The translations under genes and the position numbers were made by a program. A model generated the notes under the pieces. The model saw only the letters and a program-made list of their open reading frames with translations. It made no database searches and was not told the origin of the DNA. A DNA stretch of 64,000 nt. It comes from Rachicladosporium sp. CCFEE 5018 (lineage: Eukaryota; Ascomycota; Dothideomycetes; Cladosporiales; Cladosporiaceae). How positions within the stretch are numbered: position 1 is the stretch's first letter; each line of letters opens with the position of its first letter. Shown here in pieces: positions 1 to 10,811 of this stretch. The stretch is from contig KZ111145.1 in assembly GCA_002077045.2 (NCBI GenBank), positions 1,376,078 to 1,440,077 on the forward strand, written 5' to 3'.

Positions 1-2
1 CC

Positions 3-587
3 ATGTCTCGCTCCACCATTGGCAGTAGCAGCGCGGCAGGCTCGCAACCTCGTCGCAGCTTCCAGGAAGCTACACCATCTGGGAACTATGGCAACGAACA
101 GTCACCTGGCATGTCGCTCGCGGCCCAGGTGCCTTCTGCTAGCCAGTCAGCTGCTACAGACTCCAGCGTGTTCTCTGACAGTGAAAGAGAGAAGAAAGGA
201 CCCATGGGCTGGATCCGCAATAAGATCCAGGAGAGGAAGGAGAAAGACGCCGAGAAGAAGTCACGGACCCTCAGTCGTCCGGATGGCGAAAGCAAACCGG
301 ACCTGAGAATTCCCAGTCAAGGGCAGGTAGATGGTGTGCCGATGAGAGGCAAGAGTATGGACATGCAGAGAAGCATGAACGAGGGGACGGGTACTGTGAC
401 ACCGCAAGGCGGCGTTTCTAGTGCAGGCATGGGGAGCGCTATGGGCAGCGCCGAGGGTTCTGCTCCTACAAGTCGGCCTTTGAGCCAGATCTTGGATCCT
501 CAGGCACCTGTGGCAGCCACGGGCACTAGTGCTGTGCAGCGCGAAGGCCTGGACACTGTGCAGGAGGGCAAGCAGGCCGCGCCGTGA
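3..587 (+). CDS. C-terminal part of an unrecognised hydrophilic protein
   Basis: An open frame of 194 codons runs from the left edge to a TGA at 585-587. There is an ATG at base 3, but the frame is probably the 3' end of a gene that begins outside the window. The residues are rich in Ser, Gly, Gln and Pro and look disordered. The one ordered-looking element is a basic segment near residues 66-87 (core GPMGWIRNKIQERKEK), which may form an amphipathic or coiled helix. No enzyme motif, signal peptide or membrane segment is visible. I do not recognise the family. The coding call rests on length, composition and a clean stop. Confidence 0.5.
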   Translation: MSRSTIGSSSAAGSQPRRSFQEATPSGNYGNEQSPGMSLAAQVPSASQSAATDSSVFSDSEREKKGPMGWIRNKIQERKEKDAEKKSRTLSRPDGESKPDLRIPSQGQVDGVPMRGKSMDMQRSMNEGTGTVTPQGGVSSAGMGSAMGSAEGSAPTSRPLSQILDPQAPVAATGTSAVQREGLDTVQEGKQAAP

Positions 588-1831
588 AGGTTCGGGCCTG
601 GCAAAACATGGGACGGATAGCATCGGAGATCAGTCTGACACAACTTCTCATATGTTGATAGGCTAGGGTGTAATGCAATGGAAGAACGATCGAAGCAGTT
701 GATGATCTGTCAGCCTCATCCCTTGCATCAACCACGTTTTGATAGAGCATTTGAGATTCTTATATCACTTGCACGACGTCGACCGTAACCCCAAACCTTA
801 CCACGATAGCTTTACCTAAGCTGTGGTCAAAGGACCACCTTTCTTCCCCTCCCGACTGGACAGCTACGAATAGCAACTCCCGCAGCTTCTGAACACCACG
901 CATCCCTGCCTCGCCACTCCACTCGTGTTGTGAACTCCAATGCAGCGCTCCATGAAACCCATATACACACACGAGTCGATATTATGACGCTCGCGTTTCG
1001 GAGGACCGCACAGTGAAGTCTTGGCCAAGACGGTAGGCAAATTGCCTGCCAGACCGAAGGCGGATCAGCCTATACAGAAGCTCAAGCGACGTCGATCATG
1101 ACGACGCTATGGACTAGGATGACCCCTCCCAACATTCTGGAAATACTGCCGGCATCTCACTGTCTCACGGACACGCGCAGGATGATCTGGTGGAACTTCA
1201 CCTTGGAACACGAAAACATGTCTTCCGAACATATCCTGACACAACGGCTGCGTCGCATCACCTCAGCGGACACGTAATCCGACGCCTCGGCCGTTTGGTG
1301 AATAACGGCAAAGGAAGCATCCACTCGTGAGCCGTCGCGGCCGCACAGGCCCTCCCAGATCGCCCGCTGCAGCAGTTCTGCAAGCGCGGCGATCTTGCCT
1401 CGTATTCAGCTGGGGAAGCTTTTCCCATCCAATTGCCATTCACATCACTTTTCTACTCTGCCAGCGTTTCATCTCTCAATCGTCGCTTATTGTACATACC
1501 ACGCGCGCGCATATTCGTTTACTGGAAGAAGGTGACAGGAACGATTAGCATCGATATCAAGCATTGCGCTATAGACGACTCTAAGGCGTAAGCGAGGTTG
1601 GTGATCTCTGGTGTACCGTCAGCCACCCGCGTAATTCTATAGCAAGGCCAGGTTAGTCAGAGCTCTATCTCGTGTTCGAGAAGTCTGCGCGAGCGCGTGA
1701 CGAAGATCTCGTATCGATGCTGATGCCATTCGTGCTTACAGGCGCTCTGCCCGCTACCTTTCGTTGATTGCACACGGTCCTGCGACTTCCCACCAACGCG
1801 CGCATAGGCTCCGGCCACACACACCTTCACG
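588..1831. other. Intergenic region, no gene seen
   Basis: About 1.2 kb between two plus-strand genes. The open frames here are short, start at unrelated places and show no domain or splice structure. The last 100 bases before 1832 should hold the promoter and 5' UTR of the surface-protein gene, but I cannot point to a specific element. Confidence 0.5.
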
Positions 1832-3546
1832 ATGGTGTCCTTCCGCTCGCTCCTCTTACTCACCTCAGTCGCCCTCGCCAGCGCAGGCGAGTTCCAGGAT
1901 CTAGTGAACGGTGTACCCGCCGAGTCCCTTCGCGAAGCTTTGAACCAACACCCCAAGTACAAGGACGGTGTCTTCGAAGACCACCACGATGCTATCGCTG
2001 CAGTGCACCAAGACGACCCGGCATTGGCAACACGGCTGGTCGATTTAGCGAAGCAGGATGGGCTTGAGAAGGAGCTGAGGAAGCGGCAGAACGGGACGAC
2101 AGAGGCGCCGAGTTCGACTGTGGTGGTCACTACGAGCGCGGTTGTGGTCACGGATCCTACGACTACAGCTGTGAGCTTGACCACGGAGAGCAGTACTGTG
2201 GCTGTTACAAGTCAAGGCGGTGGAGGGTCGAGCCAAGGTCAGTTGACGTCTACTACTGGTGCTGGAGTGTCCCAAGGAATGAGTGCGGCAGCGAGTACCA
2301 CGGAGACGAAAGGGACGAGTGTTGTGGTTGTGCCAGTGTCAAGCGCAGAGAGCAGCGCAGTGGTTACAAGCGCAGCGCAATCTACTAACGCTCCGGATTC
2401 GACTGCAGCTCCCCAGAGCTCTCAAGGACAGACGACAGCTGCCAGTCGTGCAGCTTCTGATCAACCCCCGGCTTCTAGCGCAGCAACATCCAATGGTGGT
2501 CAGTCAATCGTGCTTCAGCAATATCACCAACAGAGCACTGTTATCAGCGTACCGTTCCGACCGTTCAGCATCATCGAACTTGGGCTACTGGCTTTTCGCG
2601 TGCCTTCTGCTAAATCACAGAATCAATGCTGACTTTTCCTGCAGCTTCGAGTAATGGCGGCGGCACTACGGTCGTCATCGCAACAACGAACGAGGCCGGC
2701 AGCTCGGTCACGACATCTCTAATAGCCCAGTCCACGGTCGCAGCTTCGCAGCCACCTCCAGTCACGACCACGAACAATGACGGCAGCACTGTGGTTAGCA
2801 CGCCTGCAGCAATCACCTCGGCCATCGTGACAGGCGGCGGCTCTTCCGCAGCGGGCACCCAATCCGGCGTTCTAGTCCCCATCGTAGTCTCCTCGACCGC
2901 AAGCGATGGTAGCGTAGTCGCCGTGACGACCTCCGCTTTTGTCTCCTCCGCCTCCGAATCCCTCGTCCTACCGCTTACAACGACAAACGCCCAAGGCAGC
3001 ACCTTCACAACCTCCACGCGCGTTCCCGCGGCCGTCATAACGACCACCAACGCCCAGGGCTCCGCAGTCGTGACCACCTCCCCCATAGCCGCCATAGCAA
3101 TCGGCTCCGGCGGCAGCATCATCACCTCCGCGCCAGCCTTCGGCGCCAGCCCATCAGCCGGCACATCCCGCATGGTCATCTCGACCACAGACGAATTCGG
3201 CAACTCCGTCGTCCTCTCGGACGCTTTTGCCGGCGCTGTTATCACCACCACCGACGCTAGCGGACGCACGATAGTGACTACCATCACGCCTGGCGGCGGG
3301 CAAATTTCGGAGTTGGTCCTGCAGACTACGACGCTGCCGGATGGGAGTCTTAGCACGATTACGAGTTTTGAGGTTGTGGGGGCTGGAGGGCAGGCGACTT
3401 CTACGGGGCCTGGCGGCCCGGCGGAGACGAGCGCTGGGAAGGGGAGTCCTGGGTTGCAGAGCGGTATTGCGGCGTCTACCGGACGGGTGGGCGTGGAGAT
3501 GGCGGTGCTGCTTGGCGGCGCGGTGGGTGTTGCGGCCTTCTTGTGA
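1832..3546 (+). CDS. Secreted, probably GPI-anchored Ser/Thr-rich cell-surface protein
   Basis: I model this as join(1832..2498, 2645..3546), 522 residues. The donor is GTCAGT at 2499 and the acceptor is CAG at 2642-2644, with a CTGAC branch site just upstream. The junction is phase 1 and keeps both frames open. The protein starts with a clear signal peptide (MVSFRSLLLLTSVALASA). A roughly 65-residue N-terminal domain of mixed composition follows, then a Kex2-like LRKR site near residue 85. After that comes a very long Ser/Thr/Val/Ala-rich low-complexity stretch. The last 18 residues are hydrophobic (GVEMAVLLGGAVGVAAFL) after a small-residue region, as in GPI-attachment signals. The pattern is that of heavily O-glycosylated fungal wall or membrane proteins. 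The exact family is not recognised. The intron (146 bp) is longer than most in the window. Confidence 0.75.
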
Positions 3547-4320
3547 GGAAGGGGGCAATTGTAGATGTATCATGGGGCGGAACCGGGATGACGGACAACG
3601 ACTCTCTGTACAGCATAGCGATGGGTATGGGCTAGGTAACGTAATGATGGCGATGGGATGACTGGGGGAGGTGTAAATATGTGACTTGAGTTTGGGCGAA
3701 AAGTATCGACAGAATGCAAGGCATCCCATAATCCTGACAACTCCCTCGACTGAAGCAAGGACGTCCCCTCGCTTTATCGCAGTCTACGAGCTACGAGTCA
3801 ACTCTCTTTGCAGCTCAACGAGAAGTCAAGTTGGAGATGCCTTCCACCCTATCACGCTTGGAACTCAATCTGCACAGGACCCTTACATGTAGTCCAAGTC
3901 CTGAACCTCATCACCATCACCTCAGCAGCAAACCCTCCGTGCATCGACTGTGGCGCTCCTCCAATTCACCGCAGATCTCCAGCATAGCCCACGTTTCACG
4001 TTCCCCATCAACAGCAATCAAGCCAGAAAGTCGCGGCGTTCGTCATATCGCCAAGTTCGGTTGTTGCTTCCTTGAATTGATGCTGTCTTGGCCTACGCTT
4101 GCTGCAGATGGCTGCGCCGCCACGGGAAAGTTTATTTGTCGGGGGTTTCCTATAATTGTTTGACAGGTCGTGAGAATCCACTGTTTGAATCCACACTCAA
4201 AGGCAAAAACAATCTAGAGTCCAGAACCAGAACATCATCTGCAGAACCATCAGAGTCGAACACTAGACGAAGTCGCTCACAGCAATCCTCAAATCAACAA
4301 ACAAACACACATCAATCAAC
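3547..4320. other. Intergenic region, no gene seen
   Basis: About 770 bp between the surface-protein gene and the 41-codon gene. The final 60 bases are A/C-rich (repeated CAAC and ACAC) up to ATG 4321, as in many fungal 5' UTRs. I see no other feature. Confidence 0.5.
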
Positions 4321-4505
4321 ATGGGTCTTATGTGGACGAAAGGTTTCGGTGGGAAGCACGCTGGTGAGTCGCTCATCTCTGTTTCGGTTGATGAGACGAG
4401 CAATTACTGACGGGATTTGCAGGCGGCGGTGTCGTAGTCGACAAGAACGGTGTCCGACGCGCACCATGGCGATTCTCCCTCGGCGGACTCAACTGCTTCA
4501 AGTGA
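4321..4505 (+). CDS. 41-residue microprotein with one intron
   Basis: The gene is join(4321..4363, 4423..4505), 41 codons plus TGA. Exon 1 begins CAACATGGG, a good fungal start context, and ends at a perfect GTGAGT donor. The 59-bp intron has a CTGAC branch site near 4407 and a TTTGCAG acceptor. The product begins MGLMWTKGFGGKHAG, continues with GGVVVDKNGVRRAPWRF and ends SLGGLNCFK. It is basic and Gly-rich, with a single Cys third from the end and no membrane segment. The intron and reading frame fit so well that I consider the gene real even though it is far shorter than usual cut-offs. I do not recognise the family and assign no function. A longer overlapping open frame at 4088-4678 ignores the splice signals and is probably spurious. 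Confidence 0.6.
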
Positions 4506-4894
4506 TCGCACACAAATCAAGTCGAGGGCGTCAAGAATCTGGCGTTCGAATCGCGGGAGGAGTCTTGATGGAGGGTAACCAGCATGGTCGAAGCTGTAGG
4601 AGTACAAAGCATGGTGGTAGAGGGGAAGGAAGGAAAGGGTGTTCATTTGGGCAGCGGAATCGAGCGAGCGGGCAATAGGTATACCTCTTTCAGCATTGCA
4701 TTAGCATGAATATAATCAACGAGCGTACAATTCAAGACTTCCTCACCACCTGTCACCTGACAGATTTGCTGACTTTGTGAGACTGAATGCAAATATTAGG
4801 TAGTAGGCAGTCTAGCTCGCAAGCATCTCATACACACTACACACTTTCCCCGTCGGCCGTTAGTTTTACACTCCTCACCTCCACCTCAGGTCAG
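4506..4894. other. Convergent 3' flank, no gene seen
   Basis: This stretch separates the ends of the microprotein gene (plus strand) and the Mhp1-like gene (minus strand). It should hold both 3' UTRs. I see no coding or RNA structure. Confidence 0.4.
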
Positions 4895-7800
4895 CTACGC
4901 CCTCGCCCCTCCATTCAAATTCAGCCTACTCCTCTCATGCGCCTCCCTAAATTGCTCCCAACCCTCCGGATCCAACTCCTGCATCATCCTCAAATCCTCA
5001 TAGTTCGCCCCAACCTTTTTCAACGTCTCCTCCCATCCCACATCATCGACCATCTTCCTCAGCTCCTCTCCACTCGTGCCTTCAAGCCTCTGCTGCAAGA
5101 TCGCCAGCCGCTTAGACTCTGAGGATTCGGCGGAGGTAGGCGCCGAGCTGGCGAGATTGCTGGTGGAAGGTAAGGGTTTGGTGGGCGAGGATGTAGAGGA
5201 AGCGACGACTTCGCGGCGGAGATGCTGGCCGAGGCGATGGAGGCGGCCTTCTTCCAGCGTCAGCGCGCGCGAGGCGAGCGAGGCGTCCGAATTGTGCCGC
5301 GCCATGCTTGGACGGAGTGTCTCGTCGTCGGAGTCCGGATCTTGATCTTCTGTCGGGCTGACCACGGGCGTAAGTTGATTCGGAGCGAACGGCTCTTGTT
5401 TGCTGCTCTCGAAGAAAGGTATGGGAGACTCGGCTGGTAGGGCTGGAACGCGGGTCTCGGGGTACTCTTCCTCGAAGCGCTGGATCATGGACTGCAGTGT
5501 CTGATCGAGGAAGAGCAGGCGCCGATAGGCCATCTCGTCGCCTGCAGAGCCTTCCTTCGCGATGGCAGGTTGCAGACGGAAGCGGATCTTGCGCGCAGAC
5601 TCGAGGAGATCCTTACTCATCTGCTTCGCCTTGGCCTTGCCCTCCTGTTCCAGACCTGCACTTGAGCCGGGTCGTCCGCGTGGTGTCATGGTGCCAGTAG
5701 GTGTTGTAGGTATGCTGCTGCGTCTCCGGTCGTTGGACTTGTCGCCCAGAACATATTGCAGGGCTTTGACGACGCCTGTGCCGCCGATTACATAGTCGTC
5801 ATCTGGTGCTGGGCCGTCGTGGTCAGCGTTCTGAGTGGTCCCGTCCATGTGGCCGATGAGCTGCATGATCACGTCAGGGACGACAAGGTCTTTGACGCCC
5901 TTCTCGCCGCCATGTGGCGCCGTGAGCGTCGCTGTTGCGTTAGCTGTCGCCTCTCCAGTGACTTCCGCAAGCGCGGTGGCCTCCATATTTCGAAGTGAGT
6001 AAGCAACGATCTGCTTCGCCAACGCCTTGACGATCTCGTTGTTGTCTGCGCTCGGCACCTGTCCGTTGTCAGTATCTCGCCCAGCATTCTCAGTCTCACG
6101 TGAATACTTACATCAATATCAATATACATCAACGTCCCACTAACCCTCACAGCAACCATCAGACTCGCATAGAGCGCGCAAGCTTCCTCCTGTCCCGCTT
6201 CATCCGTAGCATTCGCCAGCGCCGTCAACGCCGGATTGCCAGTAATACTCACATGCGCCAGTCTCGGCCCCTCAGGCAGCACCTCAGCAAACTTGATCGC
6301 CTGCTTCGCATTCATGCCTACATCGCTCAAGTGTATGCGCTTGAGGTCCTTCATCTGCGGTAGGTACCGACGGATCAGGGAGATCGTGCCATTGTCCTCG
6401 CCGCAGAGGTCGCGATTGTGCGAGAGGTCGATAAAGCGGAAGTTGGGCAGCTTGACGAGAGCGGGGAATAAGGGCTTGACGGTCGCGGTGTCGAGGTTGC
6501 AGTCTGCTAGACTCAAGCCCCAGCAAGGGATTTGTTTCTCAGCGAAGGCGGATGAGATGGTGCCGAGTTTGCCGCGCAGGTCGTTGCCGCCGAGGTCGAG
6601 GCCGTGGCAGACGCCAGACTCGATATAGCGAACTACGTGCTCCAGACTTTCGTCGGTGAGGTGGTTCCCTGCGAGACCGAGGCGCGAGACGCCACAGGCT
6701 ATAGCGCCGTCGACGATCTTGCTGATGTGCGTGGTAGTGAGCGAGCATTCAGACAGACTTAGCTCTTCGAGACGGGAGCCGCCAAGTCGTTCACTAAGGC
6801 ATCTGGAAAGCAAGTCTGCAATGTCCAGGTCTGAGCTCCGGTCGTTGGTAGGCCTCTCAGAAGGTCTTGCATGTGTGGAGGGTGCGCTACTAGGCAGAGT
6901 GTCGGGTAGGACGTTCATGGATAAGTCGATAGCCTTGACCGATCGGCACATGTAGATGAAGAGACTGATGTGCTTCCAGCCCACCCTCGTGATCCGAGGA
7001 TTGTTCTTGAATGTGATCTTTTCCACAATACCCGCACGTTCATGATGGGGCTGCGCTGGAGGCAATCCACTCCGATGCTTCGGACTGTTGCTCTTGCGCT
7101 TCGTAGGCTTCGGTCGCTGCGCCGCCAGAAGTCCAGCGAGTACGACGCGCACGCCTTCGTCGTTCAAGTCAGCATCCTCGAGTATGAGCCGCTTTACAGG
7201 CACCACGGCAAGCCAGTCGCCCAGCGTAACGACGTCCGCAAGCTGAAGTCTTGAGCCGGTCAGGTCGAGACAGCCAACTACACCAGGATCGCCTCCACCA
7301 TCGACCTTCAGCGACATGAGCTGCTCCGTAATCCGCTTCAGTATAGGCGTTTCTCGCAATTGACAGCACCGCCGGTATATTCTACACGGATCCGTAGTCG
7401 GTCTGTCCTGCTTCTGAGGTGACGTTGCATCTGGCACAGGCGACTTGGGCGCGCTCCCAACAGGTGGTGTCGCAGCGACCGCTCCGTCTTTGCTGTCCTC
7501 GTCGTCGACCGCCGTGATCTCGACCGGTATTGACCCATTCTCCTGTGCCCTCCTCAGTTTCTTCTGCTGTCTCTCCTTCCTCTCAGCCTCTGATCGTTTC
7601 TTCTTCTCCTTCTTCCTACTGCTACCATTCGCGCTGTCCAGACTGCCCGTAGGCGGGCTATTACCGTCATCATCTTTCTCGTCACCGTTGCGGTCCATGC
7701 TGTCCTCTTTTGCCAGTCCTGGGATATCCACCGACTTGCTTCCTTCATCTTGCACCTTCTCCTCCTTGACAGCCTCAGGATGCTTCAGCGCCTCGCCCTC

Positions 7801-8755
7801 ACCCTTCTCAGCCCCCTTCACTGACCGTCTTCGTCTCTTTCTCTCCTCCCCACCATCCTCGTCACCCTCATCCCTATACCTCGGGCCCCCAGCGATCTCT
7901 ACATCCACACAGAAGCTCACCCTCCGCAACTTGTTTGCATCCAGTTCCGGCACGCTGCACCTCTCCCGATTCGGATCAACGTTCAGCACTCGTCTCGCGC
8001 ACACGCCTCCCGTCCCTTGCACACGAGGAACAGTCATCGGACTCCCTGAGCTCAGCCTTCTCGTCAGACTGGAGAAGAAACTCGAGCTGTCTTTCGGCTT
8101 CGACGGCACATAGGGCTCTGCTTTCTCCGCTGCCTCCTCCCCCGGCATTACCGCTCGCTGCGCGCCAGCTGCCGCATTTCCATTTACGCTCGGTGGCGAG
8201 GCCGCGACAGAGGCAAGCGAACTCGGCGCCCCAGGGTTCGCTTGCGTGGGCGTTTGCGTGGAGGAGAACTTGGAGCTGATATTGCTCATCCAGCTCGGTC
8301 TCCTCGACGCCTTCCCCTCATTCGCCACGCGCTCAGTGGACGTCGAGCGGCCCAGGATATTAGGTCTTCGGGATCCTGGTTGAGGTTGACCGCGAGAAGC
8401 GGGGGCCGTTGGAGGGGTAGGTAACGCATGCGTGGAGTTCTGTTTCGGGGCCGAGAGGGAGGGAGGCGTTATCGGGGAGAGTGAGGGAGGATTGGGAGAG
8501 CCGGCTGAGGGCTGACGGTGGTGGTGGAGGAGATGGATGCCGTTGTGGTGAGGTGGCGGCGCCGGAAGCTTGGCGTCGAGTTGGGGGGTGGAGGGGGAGG
8601 GAGCGGGTTTGCGGTGGTGGTTCTCTGGTGTATCGTTAGCCTATCTGGCTCCATCCGGTGTCGCCCCACGGTCCAGTCGCCTTTCAATCGCCGCTCCACT
8701 TACCTTTATTCGGCGTATGTAGCCACGACACATCCACGCCGTGAACTTGGTCCAT
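4895..8755 (-). CDS. Leucine-rich-repeat protein of the fungal Mhp1 type
   Basis: The gene is complement(join(4895..6058, 6112..8624, 8704..8755)), 1242 residues. Exon 1 encodes MDQVHGVDVSWLHTPNK and ends at GTAAGT. Intron 1 is 79 bp and intron 2 is 53 bp (GTAAGT donor, CAG acceptor), and the phases agree at both junctions. I rejected a start at 8328 because the codon there is GTG and the frame is open upstream to the first junction. After a Pro/Ser-rich N-terminus comes the RRPSWMSNISSKFSS motif, a charged Lys/Glu-rich linker, and an RI-type LRR region from about residue 430 to 850 (LSLSECSLT, LGLAGNHLTDESL, LDLGGNDLRG, IDLSHN). The C-terminal third is Ser/Pro-rich with acidic patches. From family knowledge, fungal homologues are annotated as Mhp1 or cell-wall-biogenesis/microtubule-associated proteins; the molecular role is not established by this sequence. 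Confidence 0.85.
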
Positions 8756-9640
8756 TGCGCCCACCACTCTTCTCTCCAAGTTGATCACGAAGACCTCCAC
8801 TTCCTATGCGATGTGAGCAACACTCCACCTATACGCTGTTCGATTGTTGAGGCTGAGCGTAGGATGTGTAAGCTCCACACTACTCGACGCCGTTGGATGA
8901 CCTCAGCGGGCCTAGCGAAGTGAGGCCCTCGGCGAAGTACCGACAGAACAGCTGATCAGCCACCGACGTTGGTCAAGAAATGTGCCGCATGCTGCCGAAG
9001 GAATCGCTTGGTGGGTGTAGTGAAGAATGCAGAAGCCGATCAAGTGTACGCAGATACTTCACGAGCACGCGATAGCATCACGAGTGACTTCGACGTCCCG
9101 ACACCATCTCGATGGCCGCGGAACGGGGACCTCACCCGATCGGAGGCAATGCAGCAGCAGCAAGCATCAATCCGGGGATTCATAGTGGAGAATACTGCAG
9201 TTCGGTTACCCATATCCGAAAGCCATTATCGCAATGTTTTCACTGCATGCAACCAAAGGCACAGTAGCGTCACGGGAGAGTAGTGGCAAACGCTTGAGGA
9301 AAGGCTTTCAATCAAATCGGTATCTTACTCCTGCAACACAGTAAACGCCCTTCCGCCGCTAAGGTACCCGAAGTACAGTCCATTGCAATAAGAATGTGCC
9401 AGATCTGCCTGTCCCTGATTCCCCCGTCCATCACTCTTTCCCCGTATGATGCCTACCAACTCGGTGGTCCGGCCGATAATGCTGCTGTCTCTGCTTTACA
9501 ACGCTGCGGTGACTTGCTGCCGTCCTTGCAGCACTTGCACACTTCTTCTGTTCCTTGGTCAGATTTTTAAGCCTGCCAGCCTCCCCACACTCTGCAATCG
9601 CTGCCGCTTTGTGTGATATTTCTACGGGTGCACGCGCTGA
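8756..9640. other. Intergenic region, no gene seen
   Basis: The promoter side of the Mhp1-like gene and the 3' flank of the G-alpha gene. A plus-strand frame at 8969-9283 (104 codons) has no supporting motif or splice structure. I see nothing else. Confidence 0.45.
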
Positions 9641-10811
9641 TTATATCAGACCGCACATCCGCAAGTTCTCCTGGATGATAATGTCGTTCACTGCCGCCAT
9701 GACGAATCTTATCTGCATGGTGTCTGTCGCGCATGTGAAGTGAGTGTAGATCTGCTTTGTGGGATGTTGGTTGAGTCTGCGACTGATGTCAGTATTCTCG
9801 TCCTTGTGTAAGCGGATTCTCAGTACTCACGAGACGAAGCGGTTGAGGATGTAGTCGCAAGCCGCGCCGTAGTCCTGTCCACCCTCGTAGTCGGGGAAGT
9901 AGTTCTTCATCGGCGATACTGGCAGCTTCTCCTTGAACCGATCGATCTTGTTCAAGAACAAGATGATGCTGGTCTTCGTGAACCACCTGCTGTTGCAAAT
10001 CGAGTCGAAAAGCGTGAGCGCCTCCTGCATCCGGTTCACAGTCTCGTCCTCGAACAGTAGTTGATCATACTCCGATATCGCGACCAAGAACAGTATCGTC
10101 GTCACGTTCTCGAAGCAGTGTATCCACTTCTTTCGCTCCGACCGCTGCCCGCCAACATCGAACATCCTATATGTGAGGTCGCCGATGATGAAGGTCGTCT
10201 CTGTGATGCCCGTAGTCTTGACTCGCGAGCGGAGCACATCGGCGTCTGAAGGGATGTAGGTGGGCGAGGAGATGGTGTCAATCGAGTCGAAGTAGTATTT
10301 CGCGCTGTCATTGAGCTGATATTCTCGGCTGCGTTGGAATGCTGCTTGCACGCCGGCGTCTGACCAGAGGGTCTTGATCGCGTTGCCAACCTCGGGAGGA
10401 AGCACATCGCCTTCGATCTGTGTGGGCTGCATGAAGATTGTTTGGACGTGGTACTCCGTTCGTTGGTCATCGAGAGGCATTTCGAGCGATTCCATGGCTT
10501 CTAGGATAACGCGCATGGATTGCACTGTGTTTGAGAAGATGATCTGTGGACTGTGGTCAGTGGGCGGCTCGGTCGCTTCGCATGTCAGGTGTACGCACTT
10601 CTCTGAAGCTCTCTCGCTCATCGCGTGAGTAGCCGCCTTCGTGGATGAGCTTCATCTGTTTCAATATCGTCGACTTCCCCGACTCTCCAGCACCGAGTAG
10701 CAACATCTTGATCTCATTGCGCTGGTTGAGCTTGTCGCGCTTCAGCTGGTTCTCGATCTCCTCATTCCGCTGTTTGCCCTCCTTGGACTCTGAGCTCGCT
10801 CCGCAACCCAT
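9641..10811 (-). CDS. Heterotrimeric G-protein alpha subunit, group I (GNA-1/FadA type)
   Basis: The gene is complement(join(9641..9776, 9831..10543, 10599..10811)), 353 residues, the usual length for this group. Introns are 55 bp (GTGCGT..CAG) and 54 bp (GTGAGT..CAG). It starts MGCGAS, with Gly2 for N-myristoylation and Cys3 for palmitoylation. The nucleotide-binding motifs are all present: GAGESGKST at 40-48, [12 protein letters not shown] (switch II), FLNKIDRF (guanine specificity) and FTCATDT. The end is NLRMCGLI, with the Cys at position -4 that pertussis toxin modifies in Gi-type subunits. From family knowledge this subunit couples 7-TM receptors to cAMP and MAPK signalling at the plasma membrane and controls growth, mating and stress responses. 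This is the only complete copy in the window; 15506-16108 repeats its 5' two-thirds. Confidence 0.95.

Noticed and set aside
4088..4678. 196-codon plus-strand frame over the microprotein gene
   Set aside because: It ignores a perfect intron and reads the microprotein exons in another frame.
8328..8328. Start of the Mhp1-like protein at 8328
   Set aside because: The codon is GTG and the frame is open further upstream to a splice acceptor. The ATG at 8755 joins in phase.
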